From Candidatus Bathyarchaeota archaeon (GTDB lineage Archaea > Thermoproteota > Bathyarchaeia > TCS64): a DNA stretch of 20,160 nt. The notes beneath the pieces are model-generated. The model was given only the letters and a program-made list of their open reading frames with translations. It searched no databases and was not told the DNA's origin. A program made the position numbers and the translations under genes. Shown one piece after another: positions 14,708-20,160 of the stretch. The stretch spans positions 1-20,160 of the forward strand of contig JAUWLH010000007.1 in NCBI GenBank assembly GCA_030613835.1, given 5' to 3'. Every line of letters begins with the position of its first letter. The first letter of the stretch is position 1.

Positions 14708-14965
14708 TTACTTGGGAATCTGGGCCCGCTTCATCATGATGATTCCCTTGCACTTGTCGGCATATGCACAGTAATCAAGACATGAAGGTGCCTTCTCCTT
14801 CTTCTCCCACTTGGCACCGCAGTCAAGGCAATCGCCCTTGTCCTCATCGCTCCAGACCTCGACCCTGCCTCCGCAGGTTTCGCATACCTCATAAGCAACG
14901 CTGGGCCTAACGTATTCCTCGATTCCGGGGCAGTAGTTCTCGCTTGGTCGACGCAGGAAGCTCAT
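14708..14965 (-). CDS. Cysteine-rich zinc-ribbon protein
   Basis: An 85-residue protein with C12 and then CETCGGRVEVWSDEDKGDCLDCG, a classic four-Cys zinc ribbon, followed by SCLDYCAYADKCKG with three more Cys. Small proteins ending in this pattern occur as stand-alone ribbons or tails of other proteins in archaea and anaerobic bacteria; I know no function. ATG 14965 has GGTGAT (complement of 14969-14974) three bases upstream, and that Shine-Dalgarno overlaps the stop codon of the cupin gene, so translation is likely coupled. It is the last gene of the ArsR-cupin-ribbon operon. The extra Cys cluster could hold a second metal, which would suit control by a metal or redox sensor. Confidence 0.75.
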   Translation of the reverse strand: MSFLRRPSENYCPGIEEYVRPSVAYEVCETCGGRVEVWSDEDKGDCLDCGAKWEKKEKAPSCLDYCAYADKCKGIIMMKRAQIPK

Positions 14966-14973
14966 TTCATCAC

Positions 14974-15312
14974 CTATAGCATTACAGTACTCTCAGTGGG
15001 CCTGGGAATCTTCACTATCAGTATCCTGAGGTCGCTCTCCGACTCGTTGTACCAGCAGTGCATGATCTTGGCGGGGCTGTGGATCACCGTGTCCTTTGAC
15101 ACGGTCTTCCTCTCGTCCCCTATCTCGACCACTCCCTCGCCCTCAAGCACGTAGAAGATGACATCCACCGGCGTGATATGCTGGCGTAGTCTCTCCCCTG
15201 GCTTGAGATGGAGATGTACACAAAGTGCTTTTACATGGTCGTATATCTTCCTTGTCTCTACCCCGTGAGGGTTTTTTCCCAGGGGCGTTTCCCATACGTT
15301 TGTTGTTTCCAT
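14974..15312 (-). CDS. Cupin-domain protein
   Basis: A 112-residue single-domain cupin starting METTNVWETPLG. The barrel motifs are LHLKPGERLRQHITPVDVIFYVLEGEGVVEIGDE and IHSPAKIMHCWYNESESDLRILIVK. The usual metal-binding set G(X)5HXH(X)3-4E is only partly present: one His in QHITP, no Glu at the usual place, and a later His in MHCW, so the metal site may be reduced. ATG 15312 is chosen because GGTGA (complement of 15318-15322) sits at Shine-Dalgarno distance; the upstream GTG at 15321 lies within that site. It begins 11 bases after the ArsR stop and its own stop overlaps the ribosome site of the zinc-ribbon gene. Such small cupins act as sensors, isomerases or dioxygenases; substrate unknown. 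Confidence 0.85.
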   Translation of the reverse strand: METTNVWETPLGKNPHGVETRKIYDHVKALCVHLHLKPGERLRQHITPVDVIFYVLEGEGVVEIGDERKTVSKDTVIHSPAKIMHCWYNESESDLRILIVKIPRPTESTVML

Positions 15313-15323
15313 TTGATTCACCG

Positions 15324-15677
15324 TTACTTGATTGGTGGGCGTCTAGCCCAAGATACCTCTTCTTGCTGTAGGTAGCAGTTAGCACCGTCGCCGCAAAAAT
15401 CCGTGGCGTGGACCTCGACCGCTTTCATGATTGGGTCCATGGTCACGTGATTCAACGAGTACACGTTGTTCTTTCCCTTCCGCTCCCGCGTAACGAAATG
15501 ACACCTTACAAGGGGCCTCAGATTGTGGCTGACCATCGATTGCTCCTCCTCCAGGGCCTTGACGAGCTCGGTTACGCTCATCGGCCTCTCTTCGAGGAGC
15601 TCGATTATAGCAAGTCGCGTCGGGTTAGCCAGTGTTCTGAAAAAACCGTAGCAGAGTCTCGTTAGTCCACGTTTCAC
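15324..15677 (-). CDS. ArsR-family winged-helix regulator (paralogue 1, heads the cupin operon)
   Basis: A 117-residue ArsR/SmtB-like repressor. The winged helix covers about residues 10-80, with FFRTLANPTRLAIIELLEERPMSV and recognition helix EQSMVSHNLRPLVRCHF, then the wing RKGKNNVYSLN. Cysteines are at 9, 59, 95 and 101, and the last two form a C-terminal CX5C with H90 just before. The neighbouring paralogue has all five at the same positions. ArsR proteins leave DNA when a metal or oxidised thiol alters the dimer, so this set is a candidate sensor. The start is GTG 15677; the ATG six bases earlier runs straight into a stop. A palindromic operator overlaps the predicted transcription start. 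It leads an operon with the cupin and zinc-ribbon genes. Confidence 0.9.
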   Translation of the reverse strand: MKRGLTRLCYGFFRTLANPTRLAIIELLEERPMSVTELVKALEEEQSMVSHNLRPLVRCHFVTRERKGKNNVYSLNHVTMDPIMKAVEVHATDFCGDGANCYLQQEEVSWARRPPIK

Positions 15678-15687
15678 CTACATCACC

Positions 15688-15709
15688 ATGAAGCGTTCTT
15701 CATATGAAG
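15688..15709. promoter_or_regulatory. Operator at the ArsR-1 promoter
   Basis: ATGAAG-CGTT-CTTCAT (15688-15703) and the overlapping perfect palindrome CTTCATATGAAG (15698-15709) lie just before the GTG. The core GAAGCGTTCT (15690-15699) recurs, inverted, in the ArsR-2 operator. The TATA element AATAAAAG at 15723-15730 (CTTTTATT on the minus strand) predicts transcription from about 15699, inside the operator. Confidence 0.65.
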
Positions 15710-15722
15710 CACTAATCATTAG

Positions 15723-15730
15723 AATAAAAG
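15723..15730 (-). promoter_or_regulatory. TATA box of the ArsR-1 operon
   Basis: CTTTTATT on the minus strand. Its centre is 32 bases from the centre of the operator core; the ArsR-2 promoter has the identical box at 31 bases from its core. Confidence 0.55.
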
Positions 15731-15759
15731 GCTTTCGCGGATACTGACTATTACTATAA

Positions 15760-16077
15760 TTACACGCCAAAATGACAGGTGTCAATGACGTCGCAGCTAT
15801 TAGGGAAATGGTCCTCCACGAGCGCGAAAATGGCGGACACGGTTGACTCGTTCACGAAGACGTACTTCTCCTTGCCACGCCGCTCGGAACTGATGAAATT
15901 GCACTTTTCCAGCAGCTTTAGGTTGTGGCTCACCATGCTCTGCTCCAGATCGAGCAAAGTCGCTAGCCCACTGACGTCAAGGGGACCGTCCTGTAGGCGC
16001 TCAAGTATAGCTATCTTCATAGGGTACGCCAATGTAGAGAAGAACCCATAACAAATATCACTCAGTCCGCGCTTCAT
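15760..16077 (-). CDS. ArsR-family winged-helix regulator (paralogue 2)
   Basis: A 105-residue paralogue of the downstream ArsR. Both begin MKRGL, share CYGFF and TLA at residues 9-17 and have recognition helices beginning EQSMVSHNL. Cysteines at 9, 59, 95 and 101 and H90 coincide exactly; the C-terminal pair here is SCDVIDTCHF. The winged helix spans about residues 10-78, with wing ERRGKEKYVFVN. ATG 16077 has GGTGAT upstream (complement of 16081-16086). It has its own TATA box and a perfect 8-3-8 operator, and an 82-base gap with a separate promoter divides it from paralogue 1, so it is probably expressed alone. Autoregulation and cross-regulation of the neighbour are the natural inference. 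The effector, metal or oxidant, is unknown. Confidence 0.9.
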   Translation of the reverse strand: MKRGLSDICYGFFSTLAYPMKIAILERLQDGPLDVSGLATLLDLEQSMVSHNLKLLEKCNFISSERRGKEKYVFVNESTVSAIFALVEDHFPNSCDVIDTCHFGV

Positions 16078-16110
16078 CCAATCACCACTCTCACGTAGAT
16101 TGGCGAAGCT

Positions 16111-16129
16111 AGATAGAACGCTTCTATCT
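16111..16129. promoter_or_regulatory. Operator at the ArsR-2 promoter
   Basis: AGATAGAA-CGC-TTCTATCT is a perfect 8-bp inverted repeat with a 3-base spacer. It contains AGAACGCTTC (16115-16124), the exact reverse complement of the ArsR-1 operator core. The TATA box at 16147-16154 predicts transcription from about 16123, inside the repeat, a position suited to repression. Confidence 0.7.
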
Positions 16130-16146
16130 GATAAGTTAAATGATGC

Positions 16147-16154
16147 AATAAAAG
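16147..16154 (-). promoter_or_regulatory. TATA box of the ArsR-2 gene
   Basis: AATAAAAG on the plus strand (CTTTTATT on the minus), identical to the ArsR-1 element and centred 31 bases from the operator core. It lies between the serS stop (16171) and the ArsR-2 start. Confidence 0.55.
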
Positions 16155-16170
16155 TAATAGTTTAAGAAAA

Positions 16171-17472
16171 TTAGAAGTGTAGTCTGTTCAGGCTGCCGTC
16201 GATGACTTCCATGCCGTTCATGTACGGCCTCAGTGCCTTGGGGATCAGGATTGTGCCGTCCTCCTGCTGGTACTGCTCGATGAGGGCGATCATGGTCCTG
16301 CTGGTGGCTATGGCCGTGTTGTTCAGGGTGTGGACGAAGCCCTCTGGTTTGGCCCCCTCCTTAAGCCTGTACTTGACGTTGAGCCGTCTAGCTTGGTAGT
16401 CCGTGCAGTTGCTGTTTGATCCCGTCTCGCGGAACTCGCCGTCGGCCATCCAGCACTCGATATCATATTTCTTGGACGCTATGCTCCCCATATCTCCAGT
16501 GCAAACATTCACCACGCGGTAGTGGAGACCCAGCCCCTCGTACAGGAGCTCGCTGTTCCTCTGCAGCTCCTCGTGGAGGTCCCAGCTTTGCTCGGGACCG
16601 CTGAAGATGAACTGCTCTATCTTGTGGAACTGATGGACCCTGAAGATCCCCTTGGTGTACCTGCCGTGCTGACCGATCTCACGCCTGAAGCATGGGCTTA
16701 TACCGCATAGCTTGATGGGCAGGTGCTCCGCCAAGACTGTCTCGTTCATAAGCATGGATCCCACGCTGTGCTCGCTGGTGGCGATGAGGTACAGGTCCTC
16801 GTCCTCGATCTTGTACATCACGGACTCAAAGTCAGCCAAATCTGTGACCCCCTCGTAAGCGGCACGTCTGATCATGAACGGTGGCTGGATTAGGGCATAC
16901 CCCCTCTTGAGGAGGAAGTCTATGGCGTACCTCTGGATCGCGTGGTCCAGCAGCGCGAACTCGTTGCGGAGGTAGTAGAAGCCGGCCCCAGCCGTCTTCG
17001 CGGCCCTCTCGAAATCAGCGATGCCCAGCGCCTCAGTGATCTCCGTGTGGCTCTTTGGCTCGAAACCGAACATGGGTGCCTTGCCCCACCGCCTGATCTC
17101 CACGTTGTCGTGGTCGTCAGCGCCGTATGGAACCGACTCGTGAAGCATGTTGGGCAGCCGCATTAGGCCGTCCCTCAGGTCCTCCTGGAGGGAACTCATC
17201 TGAGACTCTAGCTCCTTGAGCTGAGATGGAATCTCGCCTGCCTCCTTCTTAAGGCTGGAGGCGTCCCCACCTTCCTTCATAACGCGACCTATCTGGGAGG
17301 ATATCTCGTTCCTCCTCCGTCGCATATCATTGACCCTTGCTGTGAGCTCCCGCCATTCCTGGTCAGTCTTGATGACGTGGTCTAGAAGCTCAAGTTTCTC
17401 TGGGTCATGTCTTCTGGCTAGGTTTTCCCTTACTTGCGCGGGGTTTTCTCTGATGAGTTTTATATCTAGCAT
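16171..17472 (-). CDS. serS: Seryl-tRNA synthetase
   Basis: SerRS charges tRNA-Ser in the cytoplasm. The 433-residue length and layout are those of the common class II enzyme, not the rare methanogen type. An N-terminal antiparallel coiled-coil arm (about residues 25-105, rich in Glu, Arg and Lys) grips the long variable arm of tRNA-Ser. The catalytic core has motif 2, CFRREIG with the loop to FRVHQFHKIEQF, and motif 3 around VHTLNNTAIATSRTMIALIE. The C-terminus ends LRPYMNGMEVIDGSLNRLHF. ATG 17472 opens MLDIKLIRENPAQVRENLARR, the usual start. It is divergent from the 54-residue gene; ArsR-2 lies downstream on the same strand with its own promoter. All expected motifs are present. Confidence 0.97.
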   Translation of the reverse strand: MLDIKLIRENPAQVRENLARRHDPEKLELLDHVIKTDQEWRELTARVNDMRRRRNEISSQIGRVMKEGGDASSLKKEAGEIPSQLKELESQMSSLQEDLRDGLMRLPNMLHESVPYGADDHDNVEIRRWGKAPMFGFEPKSHTEITEALGIADFERAAKTAGAGFYYLRNEFALLDHAIQRYAIDFLLKRGYALIQPPFMIRRAAYEGVTDLADFESVMYKIEDEDLYLIATSEHSVGSMLMNETVLAEHLPIKLCGISPCFRREIGQHGRYTKGIFRVHQFHKIEQFIFSGPEQSWDLHEELQRNSELLYEGLGLHYRVVNVCTGDMGSIASKKYDIECWMADGEFRETGSNSNCTDYQARRLNVKYRLKEGAKPEGFVHTLNNTAIATSRTMIALIEQYQQEDGTILIPKALRPYMNGMEVIDGSLNRLHF

Positions 17473-17634
17473 TCTAATCCACGCAACAGAACAATTTGGG
17501 CTTCACGCATTTAGGAGTTATGCGGGAAATCCGTGTTTCAGGGACAGGATTCGCCACTTTCACCGGCCTCCCTCTATTGCAATCCTATGCGTACGCCTTT
17601 TATCCGATTTTTACCGGGTTTGAGTTGAAAAGCT

Positions 17635-17799
17635 ATGTCAACATACGAGATTGGCGCATTCGAGGCCCTTGAGTGGGCTTGGAACGTTTTGAGGACAGAG
17701 GACTCCGAGAACAAGGCGGAGGCAACGACCCAGATCCGGGATATGCTCTTCAAGCTGGGCTCAGGGACACAGGTTGACTTCAAGCAAGACCTCGCATAG
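17635..17799 (+). CDS. Small conserved-looking protein, 54 residues
   Basis: ATG 17635 to TAG 17797-17799 encodes a 54-residue protein beginning MSTYEIGAFEALEWAWNVL and ending VDFKQDLA. It looks like two short helices around an acidic turn (RTEDSENKAEATTQIRDMLFKLG), is soluble, and lacks Cys. Codon use matches nearby genes. TTTTATCC at about 17597-17604 could be its TATA box, placing the transcript start a few bases before the ATG. I have a vague memory of similar short proteins in uncultured archaea, but no function. It lies between divergent serS and comB. Without a database search this rests on composition, promoter position and clean boundaries. Confidence 0.6.
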   Translation: MSTYEIGAFEALEWAWNVLRTEDSENKAEATTQIRDMLFKLGSGTQVDFKQDLA

Positions 17800-17854
17800 G
17801 TTATTAGAAGCCCGACACCATTTTCATTGAATCATCTTGACCGATTTCAAGGCA

Positions 17855-18562
17855 ATGGAGATACATCGCCTCAGCCTCATCGAGGGGGCAAAGCAGGCCA
17901 GGGGGCTGGCGGTTGTGATAGACGTTTTCAGAGCATTCACCACCGCTGCCTACGTCATGGCCAACGGGGCCGAGAGGATAATCCCCGTGGGAACAGTGGA
18001 GGAGGCGTTCGAGATGAAGCGCGCCAACCAGGGAGTCATCCTCATGGGGGAACGCGGCGGAAAACAGGTACTGGGCTTCGATTACGGTAACAGTCCCCAC
18101 GAAGTCAGGGACGTTGACTTTACGGGGATCACGGTGGTCCAGACTACAAGCGCGGGGACCAGAGGGCTGATGCTGGCTGGGAACGCCGATGAGATTCTTC
18201 CCGGCAGCTTCGTGATGGCTGACGCAATCGTGGAATACATCAGGGAGCGAGGTCATGAGGAGGTTAGCCTCGTGGCAATGGGCTGGGGAGGGGCAGAGAA
18301 AGCCCCCGAGGACGAGCTCCTGGCCGAGTACATCGAGATGAGGCTCAAGGGTGAGGAACCCGATTTTGAGGGCATGAGAGAGGAGATCAGGAGGCATCCC
18401 CAGGGCGCAAAGTTCTTTGACAAGACACAGCAGGCATTCGTGGAGGGCGACTTCCACGCGGCAATGGACATCAACAGGTTCAGCTTCTGCCTTAGGCTGG
18501 TGCCCAGTGAGCCCAGCTACATGGTCAAGGTCCCCGTTGTCATCGACTCAAAGACATCATGA
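17855..18562 (+). CDS. comB: 2-phosphosulfolactate phosphatase family protein
   Basis: ComB removes phosphate from 2-phosphosulfolactate, the second step of the PEP-dependent route to coenzyme M. From ATG 17855 the protein is 235 residues, the normal size. Motifs are AVVIDVFRAFTTAAYVMANGAERIIPV, GVILMGERGGKQVLGFDYGNSP and ITVVQTTSAGTRGLMLA, matching the VIDVLRATTT, GERGG, GNSP and TTNGT stretches of the family. TTG at 17837 is an alternative start. No comA, comC, comD/E or methyl-CoM reductase gene is in the window. In non-methanogens ComB homologues may serve alkane metabolism, sulfolactate metabolism or another phosphatase role. The family call is firm; the coenzyme M role is inferred. Confidence 0.87.
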   Translation: MEIHRLSLIEGAKQARGLAVVIDVFRAFTTAAYVMANGAERIIPVGTVEEAFEMKRANQGVILMGERGGKQVLGFDYGNSPHEVRDVDFTGITVVQTTSAGTRGLMLAGNADEILPGSFVMADAIVEYIRERGHEEVSLVAMGWGGAEKAPEDELLAEYIEMRLKGEEPDFEGMREEIRRHPQGAKFFDKTQQAFVEGDFHAAMDINRFSFCLRLVPSEPSYMVKVPVVIDSKTS

Positions 18563-18596
18563 ATGATTACAAATTCTGAGGGCTCGGAATGAACCA

Positions 18597-18911
18597 CTAG
18601 GGCTCGATGATATCCCAGATGTTACCGTCTGGGTCCCTGAAGTACAGCGACCTATCCCCCTCCTTTGTGACCTCGCACCCGTTTGCCTCGAGGTGGGCAC
18701 GTGCCTGGGCTAAGTTCTCCACGATGAAGCTTGGAACGGGAGGGTGACGCTTCAGCTCCTGGACGTACAGTGTGATGGAGCCCGTGTCGTAGACCACGAG
18801 CTTTTCCTCGGTCTTCTTGGGCGTGAACCCTAACACGTTCTCGTAGAAAACATGGGACTTTTTGAGGCTCTCCACGGTTACCGCTATGTCCCTGTTACCG
18901 GTGAATTTCAT
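18597..18911 (-). CDS. Short VOC-family protein
   Basis: A 104-residue VOC protein with RDIAVTVESLKKSHVFYENVLGF, GSITLYVQELK and SLYFRDPDGNIWDIIEP, the standard two-module fold of the glyoxalase/bleomycin-resistance superfamily. The first metal ligand position, usually His, reads DIAVTV here, and the C-terminal Glu of IIEP is present, so the metal site is incomplete by eye. Start ATG 18911 is supported by TATAAAATAA at 18931-18940, centred about 25 bases upstream, so the message is probably leaderless. It converges on comB with a 34-base gap and is divergent from the TFS-like gene. It may bind a small ligand rather than catalyse a reaction; the substrate is unknown. Confidence 0.82.
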   Translation of the reverse strand: MKFTGNRDIAVTVESLKKSHVFYENVLGFTPKKTEEKLVVYDTGSITLYVQELKRHPPVPSFIVENLAQARAHLEANGCEVTKEGDRSLYFRDPDGNIWDIIEP

Positions 18912-18930
18912 ATTAAATACACATAGTGGG

Positions 18931-18940
18931 TATAAAATAA
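18931..18940 (-). promoter_or_regulatory. TATA box of the short VOC gene
   Basis: TATAAAATAA (TTATTTTATA on the minus strand) is centred about 25 bases upstream of ATG 18911, fitting a leaderless transcript. Confidence 0.55.
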
Positions 18941-19041
18941 CGGTTACTTTGGCAGTAACAACTTGTTTTTACTCTTTATTAACTACAAAATACTATATTG
19001 TACCATATAGATTCAGTATACATTCTCGGTGTGTGGGTTAG

Positions 19042-19359
19042 ATGGTAGAGTTTTGTGACCGCTGTGGATCCTTCATGGAGCAGAGCCTTAGTGGTTACGA
19101 GTGCCCACGCTGCGGGTGGATCAGGCGTGAGGAGGTCATCGAGGTCAAGACCGCTCCCGAACACAAGGCTGAGCCGGTGTACGTCATGAGCGGTGTTGAA
19201 AGCGCTATCATAGTGGAGCGCGCATGCCCCGAGTGTGGAAACAGGAAAGCCTACAGGAGCGTCAACGTATCATTGGGGGAACACGCAGGGGTCAACACGG
19301 ACCGCAGCGTCGAGAAGTTCAAGTGCACCAAGTGTGGGCACTCATGGGTAGTAAACTAG
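19042..19359 (+). CDS. TFS-like (RNA polymerase subunit M / TFIIS-type) two-zinc-ribbon protein, divergent
   Basis: A 105-residue protein with the layout of archaeal transcription factor S. An N-terminal ribbon holds C5, C8, C21 and C24; a linker follows; a C-terminal TFIIS-type ribbon holds C62, C65, C95 and C98 and ends FKCTKCGHSW. TFS enters the RNA polymerase funnel and helps cleave backtracked RNA, using an adjacent Asp-Glu pair at the tip of the C-terminal hairpin (usually ADEPET). Here the hairpin reads LGEHAGVNTDRSVEK, with no DE pair and, by my count, about five more residues between C65 and C95 than usual. It may therefore be a non-cleaving or inhibitory paralogue. ATG 19042 follows AGTATACATT at about 19013-19022. 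It converges on osmC with a 2-base gap. Confidence 0.78.
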   Translation: MVEFCDRCGSFMEQSLSGYECPRCGWIRREEVIEVKTAPEHKAEPVYVMSGVESAIIVERACPECGNRKAYRSVNVSLGEHAGVNTDRSVEKFKCTKCGHSWVVN

Positions 19360-19361
19360 TT

Positions 19362-19799
19362 TTATCGAGGCTTTACCTCGACGTTTATGGGTATTCCTTC
19401 CTCGATGCTCTTTGATACGATGCAGAAATCCTCGAAGAGTTTGTTGCAGCGCTCGTACTGGCTGCCGAACTCTTCCATGTCTATCTCTGGACTGATATCA
19501 ACGTTGATCTTGGCGATCCTCCACCTTCCCTTCTCGTTCCTGCGCATCTTTCCCTCCACCGTTGTCTCTATATCCCCCACCTCGGCTCTAGCCTTGTTGA
19601 GGCAGAACAGCAAGCTGGCCGTGAGGCAGTTGCCCATAGCGGTAGCTAGTACCTTGGACGCGTTTGGGCCCATATCACCGCCCACAGGCTCGGGCTCGTC
19701 CATCTTGAAATCAAGGCCATCGATGCCGAAATCGACGTTAAACACAAAGTCCCTCTCCCTTTTCATCGAGACCTTGAAGGTCTTCTCATCTTCACCCAT
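19362..19799 (-). CDS. OsmC/Ohr-family protein
   Basis: A 145-residue OsmC-fold protein. DEPEPVGGDMGPNASKVLATAMGNCLTASL at about 34-62 is the family hallmark, with the first conserved Cys C58. The second, C126, lies in LFEDFCIVSKSIEEGI. In active members these two Cys reduce organic hydroperoxides as dimers in the cytoplasm; both are present, so activity is plausible. The length fits the short OsmC subgroup (YhfA-like) rather than Ohr, for which the substrate is often unknown. ATG 19799 follows AATAAAAG (19828-19835), the same CTTTTATT-type box as the ArsR genes, at about 32 bases. I see no ArsR-type operator core near it. Its promoter overlaps the stop of the small membrane-protein gene. Confidence 0.88.
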   Translation of the reverse strand: MGEDEKTFKVSMKRERDFVFNVDFGIDGLDFKMDEPEPVGGDMGPNASKVLATAMGNCLTASLLFCLNKARAEVGDIETTVEGKMRRNEKGRWRIAKINVDISPEIDMEEFGSQYERCNKLFEDFCIVSKSIEEGIPINVEVKPR

Positions 19800-19835
19800 T
19801 AGAATCAGATGAGTTACGGCGGCACGGAATAAAAG

Positions 19836-20069
19836 CTAAGAGTCGGGGAGCTCCGGGACGAACTCCGAGGGGTGCTCCTTCCTGTACTTTTCCTCAAGGA
19901 AGTACCCTCCCGCCACCAGTATGAACCCTAGGAGGACCAGCACGTATATGATGATCTCGTTGGAGGTGTCCCCGGTCACAGTGACAAGGTAGACGAGTCC
20001 CAGGCAGAGGACCGCACAGGCACCTGCCCCAGTGAACATAAGGGTCCAGGGGCGGTAGTTCGCGACCAT
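19836..20069 (-). CDS. Small membrane protein with two transmembrane helices
   Basis: A 77-residue protein. Residues about 9-31 (LMFTGAGACAVLCLGLVYLVTV) and 38-58 (EIIIYVLVLLGFILVAGGYFL) form two membrane helices joined by a short polar loop (TGDTSNE). The tail EEKYRKEHPSEFVPELPDS is charged and probably cytoplasmic. No motif or family is recognised. ATG 20069 is the only good start; a T-rich stretch on the minus strand near 20088-20097 could be its TATA-like element. It lies upstream of osmC on the same strand, but osmC has its own promoter at 19828-19835. Clean boundaries and hydrophobic pattern make it a likely real gene of unknown role. Confidence 0.65.
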   Translation of the reverse strand: MVANYRPWTLMFTGAGACAVLCLGLVYLVTVTGDTSNEIIIYVLVLLGFILVAGGYFLEEKYRKEHPSEFVPELPDS

Positions 20070-20160
20070 GCGGTTATGTATGGGAGCGAAAAGAAAAGGC
20101 TTCTCAAACAGCGACTTGGGATGAGCATAGTTACAATGGCTTCATCGTCACGAGCCCCGG

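Noticed and set aside
20131..20160. Possible C-terminal end of a minus-strand gene (reads PGLVTMKPL then stop)
   Set aside because: Only nine codons are inside the window. The T-rich stretch after the stop fits a gene end, but this is too short to support a call; a plus-strand start at about 20121 is equally unproven.
1..20160. CRISPR arrays, transposases, integrases, toxin-antitoxin or restriction modules
   Set aside because: No regularly spaced direct repeats, terminal inverted repeats with transposase, or recognisable defence proteins were seen on either strand.

Overview
The window is archaeal. It encodes a complete transcription factor B, an archaeal-type TFS-like zinc-ribbon protein, an archease and a ComB-type phosphatase. 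Genes are preceded by AT-rich TATA boxes rather than sigma-factor promoters. Many starts lie about 24-30 bases downstream of such a box, which implies leaderless or very short-leader transcripts; other starts have a GGTGA-type Shine-Dalgarno. Moderately GC-rich coding, heavy use of AGG for arginine, a DUF2153-like protein and a full-length GMP synthase fit an uncultured mesophilic TACK or Asgard-related lineage, but the sequence alone does not fix the lineage.

Layout: (1) 1-1832, minus strand: a SIS-domain sugar-phosphate enzyme cut by the left edge, then TFB with a structured upstream region. (2) 2083-4431: a divergent nucleoside-phosphorylase homologue, a decayed amidohydrolase, a flavin-binding PPOX-fold protein, a DUF2153-like gene and tRNA-Ser(GGA). 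(3) 4497-6952, plus strand: a possible structured leader, an MBL hydrolase, an MFS transporter, a remnant of an iron-type ABC solute-binding protein and a zinc-ribbon protein. (4) 6959-9640, minus strand: FAD oxidoreductase of the L-2-hydroxyglutarate oxidase type, PPC/DUF296 protein, CBS protein and VOC protein, mostly with their own promoters. (5) 9714-14661, plus strand: class V aminotransferase, secreted six-blade Kelch protein, GuaA, DUF5680-like protein and archease. (6) 14708-17472, minus strand: two paralogous ArsR regulators, one heading a compact ArsR-cupin-zinc-ribbon operon, then serS. (7) 17635-20069: a 54-residue protein, ComB, a second VOC protein, a divergent TFS-like protein, OsmC and a small membrane protein.

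Most genes are housekeeping or general metabolism, and I see no CRISPR array, transposase, integrase, phage module or recognised defence system. The most system-like signal is the ArsR pair. The two proteins share C9, C59, H90, C95 and C101 and near-identical recognition helices. Each promoter carries the same 10-base operator core at almost the same distance from an identical TATA element, and one of them controls a cupin and a Cys-rich zinc-ribbon protein. This looks like a small, cross-wired metal- or redox-responsive circuit. Other notable points are two gene remnants, a TFS-like protein without the usual acidic Asp-Glu pair, a phosphorylase homologue with altered active-site residues, and a Kelch protein with a PGF-like C-terminal sorting signal.
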